Assembly: GCA_905221615.1 (NCBI GenBank)
Contig: CAJNDT010000001.1
Span: 3,945,729-4,009,728, forward strand
Reading direction: 5' to 3'
From: Symbiodinium sp. CCMP2592
Lineage: Eukaryota; Sar; Dinophyceae; Suessiales; Symbiodiniaceae
Length of the DNA stretch: 64,000 bases
The notes under the pieces are model-generated. The model made no database searches and had not been told where the DNA came from. It saw only the letters and a list, made by a program, of their open reading frames with translations. Numbering within the stretch: the stretch's first letter is position 1; each line of letters starts with the position of its first letter. This document shows positions 56,518-64,000 of the stretch, piece after piece. The position numbers and the translations under genes are program-made.

Positions 56518-56553
56518 ACCCTAAACCCCATGCAAAACCCTAAACCGTAAACC

Positions 56554-57503
56554 CTCAACTCCTTGGTGTAGGGTGGTGAATCCCCCTCATTCGGTGTCGT
56601 TGGAGCTGCAATCCCTCGACCAAGCTGGACGTTTCGCGGTCACTAAAAGACACGAGGGTTCAATAAAAAAATCAACGGCTCCCAGGTTCAGGTCCCTTCT
56701 GACAGCCAAGAGCTGCCAGGCGACTCAGACAGAGCTGCAAGAGGCCCATTTTCGGATTTAGGATCCAGAAAGTGTAGATGCTTTCACAAGTTTTATGCGT
56801 TTAGGGACGTAAGTCAGTTGACTCCGCAATCTCCGGGTTGTAGTAATTTTTGCGACGACGAACGTTACTTGTACTACCTGTGGAAAAATGCTCGAAACTT
56901 CAAAAGAACATGCAAACAAGTCCTATAGTCATTTGCGTAGTCCTGTATTCAGCTCCTTCGTCATTGGTAGCGGCATCGGCTCTCCTATTGATTGCTCTTT
57001 AGAGGGAGGATTTTCGGTCAGAGGCAAATAGGGCATGCAACGCATACGAGACCTAGAACATGCCAGCACCAAGACCGGGCCGAATTTCATGGGTCAACGT
57101 CATTCCGGCTTCGCCAATCCGAGTGGGGCTGTAGGTTTTAGGGCGACGTTGGCATCCTACTTCGTGCAGGCTCCGCCGTTGCTGGAAGAGCTATCCACAG
57201 GCTGGATGCCTTGGTTAAGGGGGAACCTCTAAACGAACCTAATCACGTCAGGGGAGCATGCCGCATGCTTTATCCCCTTGTATCAGACCGGTGGTGGGTG
57301 TTTCTACCTAGGACCTGAGGCGGCCACAGCTCTTGGTTTGGTGATGTGGGAAGCTTGGATTAAAGCATACTATACTCTACTCTACTATACGTTATACACC
57401 CCTCAAATCCTAAAATCCCAAACCAGCTTGTGGTGGTAGGGATGGTTTCGTGCTCCTGCCTCGCCTTTCCTTCGGGATCCCAGCTGTTTGTGGCATTTAG
57501 AGG
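56554..57503. other. No recognisable gene
   Basis: Mixed sequence. Short ORFs only. Confidence 0.5.
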
Positions 57504-57597
57504 TACCCTAGGGCTCCATAGTAGTTCCTGTTTGTGGCTCATATTGAAAATCCTATAAGGTAATCCCAAAACGGAACTACTATGGAGCCTATGGGTA
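57504..57597. mobile_element. Short foldback element, family B, copy 4
   Basis: 94 bp. TACCCTAGGGCTCCATAGTA...GTTCCTGTTTGTGG at the left and AACGGAACTACTATGGAGCCTATGGGTA at the right. Confidence 0.85.
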
Positions 57598-57616
57598 TAC
57601 ACCCCTTCCCCCAATG

Positions 57617-57740
57617 TTGCAAAGCGTACCCCAGGCGTCGACGACGAATTACTTGTCAGGTTTCATTGGGATTCCCCTCAAAACATTGCATAGCATACCC
57701 AAGGCGTCATCGACTTCTTGTCAGGTTCCGCTGGGATTCT
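57617..57740. repeat. 69-bp diverged tandem duplication
   Basis: TTGCAAAGCGTACCCCAGGC... and TTGCATAGCATACCCAAGGC..., both continuing through CTTGTCAGGTT(T/C)C and TGGGATTC. Confidence 0.7.
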
Positions 57741-58837
57741 GTTCGGCTGCACTCGTAGGTTTAGCACCAACATACGTAAGATTGCAGAGGACTAATATCT
57801 AACCAGATTTCCCAACCTTTTTGCCATAAGTACCGTTGACCCTCAACCATCAACCCTCACTGTTTAGTCCGTCCTGGAGGTGCCAGCGTTGGTGACAGCT
57901 GGACTTGGACGAGCATGCTCAAGGCTCATGTTGCTGCTTCAGGGCCGTTTAGGGCTCATGGTCCCGGGTGTAAGGCTTAATTATGGGATGCAGTGTTGGC
58001 TTACGCTATTCGGGTCTAGCTCTTGGGGTTTTGTGGCTTCGGTTTATCGGGGTTTTGGGTTTGGGGCCTAAGGTTTATGATAGGGGCCGCGAGTTCCGCG
58101 CGGACCACGTAAGTGGTCAAAAGTTTGAGGCTGTATAGATCCTGCTCGATCAACTACACAAGCGTAAAGTTTCTATAATATGGGCTATCTGGGCCGTAAA
58201 ATCAAAATTTCTGGTCCCAGCACTTTTTTCTCCACTTCTTGCGAGGCCAAAGAGGCACTGTCGCCCGAACCGTGCTTTCAGAGGCGCGGAGACATGTGCC
58301 AGTTGTTGTGTGTTGTTTTTGTTTCGGGGGGGGGGGGGGGTTCAGGCTTTTGTGGCGCTTTCATAGGGAGTTCCCAGTAGCGTTGTAGGGCTATAACTCG
58401 AAAGGTTTGTTGGGGTGATTGAGGCTTCCTCCAGTCTCTGAGGAATACTCGGTGTGAGCATCGGGGCATCGAGTCTTGAAATTCTAGAGCTCAAGGCCTG
58501 GAGTGCCAGGTCTCTGAGGGCTCCAGTATAGGTTTGGCTGCAAACAGGTCCACTGCTGTCCGACGGTAGCTGACTGACTGGACCGACCTCCGACTCACTC
58601 GCTCATTCACCAGAACCTAGGTAATGTTATTGTTAATGAACCGCGCCAGCGCAGGGATGCTGTGTTCGAGGACAGCTTGGAGGATGACGTGAGGATGGTG
58701 CCGAGCCTACGATGGCTATCTCGATGTTTTGTCCAACAACATTCACATTATCCCTTTTACTACTGCTACGTCGTAGTCGTGGCGGTAGCGGTAGGGGTGG
58801 TCGTGCTGGTATCTGATGGTGGCCGTAGAAGTGGTGG
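57741..58837. other. No recognisable gene; poly-G run
   Basis: Drifted GGGTTTTGG DNA at 57990-58070 and 15 consecutive G at 58326-58340. No coding signal. Confidence 0.5.
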
Positions 58838-58838
58838 C

Positions 58839-58873
<35 letters not shown>

Positions 58874-58950
58874 AAGAAGTAGTAGTTGTTGTGGTGGCAG
58901 TAGTAGCAGTAGTAGTAGTAGTAGCAGCAGCAGCAGTAGTAGCCGCAGTA
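58838..58950. repeat. Imperfect (GTA)n microsatellite with GCA variants
   Basis: About 113 bp of AGT/GCA units; ORFs on both strands are low-complexity. Confidence 0.93.
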
Positions 58951-59109
58951 GCTTCTCTCAATTAGTACTTCATTGGTTGTTGTTTCCAACCATTTCAGAC
59001 TATCAACGCTTGTTTTGGATAAAGCCTTCCTGCACCCATCGCAAGAATGATCTCAGGAGAACCCGGTAGCGATGTACAAACTAAACCGAGTTCCATGTAA
59101 CAAGCTCTA

Positions 59110-59177
59110 CATATACATATATATATATTTATTTATATTTATTTATATTTATATTTATATAGACAAGTATCTCTCTC

Positions 59178-59214
<37 letters not shown>

Positions 59215-59257
59215 GTATATATATATATATATACACCACACACACACACACACACAT
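59110..59257. repeat. Compound microsatellite (TTTATA)n(TC)n(TA)n(CA)n
   Basis: ATATATTTATTTATATTTAT, then a TC run at 59169-59214, then TA, then CA to 59257. Confidence 0.95.
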
Positions 59258-59850
59258 GTCGTTTTTCGAGGCCGAGATCATCCTGCGACCCGTCTCCGAG
59301 TCCTTAGAGAAGCCCGGTGCCCAGGATTGCCGGGTGCAGCCGCAGATTATCAGGAACATTGTTGTCAGTCGTATCACCATTTTCTGTTGTTACTAATACT
59401 ATCGATGGCATGGGGTGAAGGGTCGGTGAAATCCTGCATGGGGTCGTGAACTTGAGTCCTGTATCACTGTACTTCAAGCTTGAGAGTTTCGTGCCATGAG
59501 ACTCAGAGTCATACATTTTGGGGGATTGATTCGGCAAGGCTGCCAGTTTAACACTTTTGGGAAACGATACGAGGTTTAGACACCAAGGTGCCACCAGTCT
59601 CAGGATGTGTGGTTTGTCGGTTTTCGCGCGAGTCATGTCTAGAGGCAAAGCATAGGAAGTGCGCCGCCAAGGCTTCGCAGCTCCATCGAAGAGTCGACAC
59701 CGCGATTCGAACCTGAGGCGATGTGGCTTAGTCGCCCTTTTTCTTCTGTCATGACTCGCCATGTTTTCACGTTGCTGTACCAGGTAAGTTTATCCAAGTT
59801 TTGCGCAGCCTCATGCCCTCCGTCCTGTTGCAACGTCTGCAAGTATCGAC
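59258..59850. other. No recognisable gene
   Basis: A 152-codon minus frame (59304-59762) has ordinary composition but no recognised domain. Length is near chance expectation. Confidence 0.45.
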
Positions 59851-59938
59851 TACCTTTGGCTAGTAGGGAATGGAAGAACGGTAGTAATAGTGGTTAAAAT
59901 TGTACCCTATTCCTCCATTCCCTACTGACCAAAGGTAA
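59851..59938. mobile_element. Short foldback element, family E, copy 1
   Basis: 88 bp. TACCTTTGGCTAGTAGGGAA at the left and TTCCCTACTGACCAAAGGTA at the right, with inner TGGAAGAACGG and CCTATTCCTCCA blocks. The right end plus flank reads AAAGGTAAGA, a splice-donor-like sequence. Confidence 0.8.
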
Positions 59939-60956
59939 GATTATGAATCCGGCCAGGAACCGGAATCCAGGTATGCTTCGGAAATGAACCTTTTTCCACA
60001 AGCTCCCGAAAGAAAGTCATGCGCAGAGGCCACGTCCTATATCCTGATGGATCATGCGAAGTGCCCCTCACCCAGGCCGGCAGGTAAGCTGAAGGTTTTT
60101 GGATTCGGGTTGGGTTTTCGAGCTCTCGCAGGCTTCTAGGAATCAGAAGCTTTCGTAAGTCCCTGGCTGCAGTGGGAAGTCTCGGGTGTAGTGGAGTTGG
60201 CCCCAGATACAGATACACTTCATAGAGGATAGGCTCACCAGAGCATTTAAGGCTTCATTTGTCATGCACCCGAGTTCATCCTCAAGTGACTTGGTCAACA
60301 AGCGGAATCTACCAGGTCCATGCATGGCATTGGCGTGGATGTGACGCTACACCCAAAACATTAAGAAACTGCGCGCAGCCTTGGCGACAGGCCTAGCGCT
60401 CACGTGGCCTTTGCCACGGCCGCAGAGGTGCAGGCTTGCTTCGGCGGGTTTGCGACTTCGGGTTTTGGGTTTGGGGCCGAGCTCCTCGGTAGAGCCTCAG
60501 GTCTTTGGGAGTGTGGGGTGCTGAGCATACCGGAACCTGCAGGCAAGGTTAGGAGCGAGTTCATTCACTTGATGCATAGCATGTGCACCCGCAATAGCCA
60601 TAGATTCGCCTGGGAGGGTCAAGAAGCGCTGAGCATGGGCATGTTACTTTGTTCAGCGGAATCTCACATATTGTGCCACTATTGCCTCTGCTCCAGTACC
60701 ATGAACATTAGGTGAGCTGTGGGCCTGGGTTACGGATCGCAAGCAAGAGCCATATCCTGCAAAAAACTCACCCTGAACCCCAAACCCTTATGACATGCAC
60801 TTCTGGAAGCAGTTGCATGGTTTGCCTTTGTTAAGGAGGTCCCAACAGCCGTGCCGCTGAGTCCTGCCGCCAGCAGCCAGGGGCTCAGTCTCAGCTCTCT
60901 TCAGACCAGCTTTTTTCTGTAGTCAGGTTGTAGATGTACATTATACACGGTCTCGT
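59939..60956. other. No recognisable gene
   Basis: Mixed sequence. A 103-codon frame (60404-60715, +) shows no recognised domain. Confidence 0.45.
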
Positions 60957-60986
60957 GTATACATACATATGTGCATGTATATATAC

Positions 60987-61023
<37 letters not shown>

Positions 61024-61225
61024 AATGTAAATGTATATGTATGTGTATGTGTATGTGTATATGTATGTGTGTATGTATGTGTATATGTATGTATATATAA
61101 ATAGACACATGCATGCATATACACATGTATACAGTCATACATAAATATGTATATCTACATATATATATATATATACATATAAATGTAGATATATATATAT
61201 AGATATGTATGTGTATATATATATA
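60957..61225. repeat. Long (TATGTA)n-type microsatellite
   Basis: About 270 bp of TATATG, TGTATG and TATATA hexamer variants, including GTATATGTATATGTATATGT near 60990-61020. Confidence 0.93.
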
Positions 61226-63061
61226 TAGATGTGAACATGTATACTGGTATTTACAGATTCATATCTACAGATCCGCTTGTTTTGTACTTGTGCTTGTACT
61301 TACAGTTGTATTGTTTTTGTTTGAATGTATGTACTCATTTATTTTTATGTGTTTATTGCTGTTGTTATTTAGAAAGCTGTATTTGTTTACTCATTTGTTG
61401 TACTGCTCAATGTAGTGTAGAAGATAGGACACGGAAATCATCTTGGCTGGTCCTCCATCGGCCAAGCATCGGCACCATAGACATCGACATACTCCGCGAA
61501 GATGAGTCCGAACGGTACAGATTTGCTGGGGACACTGTATCAAGACGTTCTGAGTAGCAACTACCTTCGACCCGAGTCCAGAACCCTATATAAGTCCTTC
61601 AAAAGCAGAACGCCCCCTCGGCCACAAAACCCAAACAGAAGCATCCGAAACCGCAAACCCTAAAACCAAGAAGCATCCTAGACTCCTAAACCCCAAATTC
61701 AAGTCTTTGGCGCTCGGAAATTCTGAGGTGAGAGCTGCTTGCATTTCTGCCTGGAGGAGGGTCGCGTGACCGAGGCGCAACACTTCGGGCGAATCTCAAA
61801 AAATTCGAAACCCTACTACAACATGATCCCCTAATTTGGAGGCCCTATACTACTGAGGGTACTTTATAGGAACCCCCATTAAGGGATCTACTGTTCTATT
61901 CTACTCTGCTTCATGTTATTGTAATAAACCCTATAGCAGCATGTGTCAGCAGGTTTAAGGGCTCTCTGGGAAATACGGGCTAAAGGGTCTACGGCTACAT
62001 AGGGAAAAGCTAATTGGTTAGAGAATTCTTACAGGATGTTGGGTGTGTCGTGTTGGGCTTCGTGGTGAGGGTTTGATGAACTTCGATCCAAAGCAGTGAT
62101 GTTCCCAGGGTTGTTCTTGTGTTCTTGAAGAATGGCTCCAGAAGAATAACACATGAAGGCGCAAGTTTTGCCGTTGCATGCCTCTGGTTCGGGGACCACT
62201 GGAACATGCAAAGCGCTCGCTGCCGCAAGCTACCACGGCCCGTAATTAACATCGCTCTTGGTGCATTCACTGAGATGTTTCAACGCATTGCATCTGTTTG
62301 GCACTCGCGCTCTTGTGACCTTGGTCGGCTGAAATGTTGGACGATCACATGGATTCACAAGTGAATGTCAATGTATCCTTCGACACATGGTGGCATAGTG
62401 CATGTGCATACGAACGTGCAACTACGGGCTCACTAGGTGCTTGTGTGTGCACAAAAGTACCCGCGTGGCGTCGATCTATGTGTGCGAATATGCATGTTAG
62501 ACAAAAGTAAGGGACCAACCTCATGTAATCCTAATACTGCCGATGTCTGCACATGTCTTTTGTTTAAAAAAAATCCAAGACCCTGGTGTCCAAGACGCCT
62601 TGAGCTTTGAACACTATTGGCCCACTATGCGGAACTCAGACTCTCCATTTCGGCAGCCTCTTGCTATGCGAAGAAGGTGCTCCGCAAGCTCGAGGATCAA
62701 CTTGATAGTTTGGAGGCCGGAGGAGTGGTTTTGCGATGGGGAGATAAGAAGGACCAGTATTGTCACATTGAAACCTATCTTGTAGGGTGATTCCGGGTAG
62801 ATGGAGGTGAGTGAGGTTAAGGTTTTGGATATTAGCTGTAGGGATCCATGAAGGAACCCTACCTCTGCTATGCAATCTAGTGGACGCGTGAGTCGTGGAA
62901 ACCTGGTGGGGGGCAAAGCTCGCTTGTCAGCATGATTCCCAACTCTTGCGCTCCCGGAATCTTGAAAACTCTCAAAATGGCGGAGACCAGAAACGATTTG
63001 GTGCTCACCTGCTTAGCTGATGCCTTCAGTTTTGAGCCTGACGCCCTAAACCTGCCTTGAC
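61226..63061. other. No recognisable gene
   Basis: A T-rich tract at 61260-61420, drifted CCCTAAACC at 61650-61700, and mixed sequence. Paired plus and minus ORFs at 62010-62370 and 62543-62916 have no recognised domain. Confidence 0.5.
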
Positions 63062-63149
63062 TTACATTTGGTCAGTAGGGAATGGAGGAATGGGGTGCAA
63101 TTATAACTACTATTACTACCATTCTTCCGTTTCCTACTAACCCAAGGTA
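63062..63149. mobile_element. Short foldback element, family E, copy 2
   Basis: 88 bp, the same length as copy 1. TTACATTTGGTCAGTAGGGA at the left and TTTCCTACTAACCCAAGGTAA at the right, with inner ATGGAGGAATGGGG and ACCATTCTTCCG blocks. The right end plus flank reads CAAGGTAAGTTG, a consensus splice donor. Confidence 0.8.
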
Positions 63150-63639
63150 AGTTGAGGCCTTCACTGCAAAGCCTCAAGCCCTACAGCTGAGTCTCCCACC
63201 GTGGAAGGAATCAAAGGCCTGAAGTTCACAGTCTCCATCCTGAAACTAAGCCCCTCATTAGGTCTATAGGGCTTCAGTTTTGAGCTTGAAGCTTCAATAC
63301 TTCACCATACCAAGCCTGCAGCATTACACTTTTCCATTCAGATATATTCTGTATTGAGCCCCACATCCCCAAGCTTTCCTCGCTGAGAGGCAATCCTCTC
63401 CAGGGTCGAGGCGGCTTCATCAAGGGACTTTTGTGGTCTCCGTCCTTGTGTCCGGGTTTCTTGAAGCTTCTACATGTTAAGCTTTGGGGGTTCTGTCTCA
63501 TAGGCCTTAGGGTTGAGGATTTCGGTTGCTCTGTACGCCTTGGGGATTCATCTGATTGACTGACAAGATGCAGAGATGAAGCCGACTGTCCACGACTACG
63601 ACGTACGCAGCAAAATCCGTGTATTGCACACTCACATAG
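63150..63639. other. No recognisable gene
   Basis: Mixed sequence. A 123-codon minus frame (63274-63645) has no recognised domain. Confidence 0.45.
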
Positions 63640-63690
63640 ATACATATATACATATACATATATAAATATAAATATATATATATATACATA
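63640..63690. repeat. AT-rich microsatellite
   Basis: ATACATATATACATATACAT followed by AAATATA and TA repeats. Confidence 0.85.
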
Positions 63691-63830
63691 CTGGACAAAA
63701 GTTGACCCTGTGTGTATGTGTGGTCATGTGGACAACCGAAGGCAGAGCCAAGCATGCTGAACCCCGAGAACCGCAAATGCCTCTAAGCTGTGTTTGCATA
63801 TCTGTATCTTTACATATATATATATATATA

Positions 63831-63920
63831 TAGATATGCACACATGTATATCTATATATGAATATATACATCTATATAGATATGCACACATGTATATCTA
63901 TATATGAATATATACATCTA
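63831..63920. repeat. 46-bp tandem duplication in AT-rich DNA
   Basis: TAGATATGCACACATGTATA...TACATCTA repeats twice at a 46-bp period with nearly no differences. A pure TA run precedes it at 63813-63831. Confidence 0.9.
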
Positions 63921-63945
63921 CATACCTATATACATACATATTATT

Positions 63946-63946
<1 letters not shown>

Positions 63947-64000
<54 letters not shown>
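63947..64000. repeat. (GA)n microsatellite, cut by window end
   Basis: At least 27 AG units reach the last base, so the true length is unknown. Confidence 0.97.

Noticed and set aside
59700-59762. Possible tRNA T-loop (GGTTCGAAT on the minus strand)
   Set aside because: The acceptor stem GGCGAGT has no partner at the right distance and the T-stem does not pair.

Overview
This window looks like nuclear DNA of a dinoflagellate, most likely of the Symbiodiniaceae/Suessiales type (my confidence about 0.65). The reasons are very low gene density, many long microsatellites, scattered TTTAGGG/CCCTAAA telomere-type motifs, several families of very short foldback elements, and one intron-less gene for a pentatricopeptide-repeat (PPR) protein with a signal-peptide-like N-terminus. 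From memory, peptides translated from the commonest foldback element (such as GPYNNDPTI) also turn up in predicted symbiodiniacean proteins. Nothing in the window looks bacterial, viral or organellar.

Only one gene is clear: the PPR protein at 54546-55538 (+). Just downstream, on the opposite strand, is an exon-like frame with one transmembrane segment (55694 to about 56087), so 54-56 kb is the best gene-bearing patch. A 250-codon stop-free stretch at 47562-48311 (+) is longer than expected by chance. I list about ten more weak exon or small-ORF candidates. At this base composition roughly fifty stop-free stretches of 100 codons or more are expected by chance in six frames, so these are leads only. 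I recognised no rRNA, tRNA, spliced-leader array or CRISPR.

The rest is repeats. At least seven families of short elements (about 70-120 bp, near-palindromic) occur across the window. I name them A (GGGAGTTTCCGAAAA ends; 7 copies), B (CCCTAAGGCCCCATAGTAG ends; 4), C (TATAGGGGCCTT ends; 7), D (GACTCCAATATCCCTTAATT ends; 4, one with a five-fold internal amplification), E (TACCTTTGG ends; 2), and single foldbacks at 6361, 7368, 9977 and 44876. Most of the A, B, C and E ends carry TA. Some C and E ends form splice-donor-like sequences, which makes introner-like elements a reasonable hypothesis.

Layout: 0-10 kb holds elements of A, C and D, telomere-like tracts and an AGGAGCCCTTAAAGG cluster. 10-31 kb is mostly sequence without recognisable genes, with GA/TC, TA and CTA microsatellites and scattered elements. 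31-45 kb holds B elements, telomere-like blocks, an AT-rich block and one small membrane-protein candidate. 45-54 kb has the long ORF, a small ORF and a roughly 600-bp composite (GTA)n/(GA)n microsatellite. 54-56 kb is the gene patch. 56-64 kb returns to microsatellites and E/B/C elements and ends inside a (GA)n tract.
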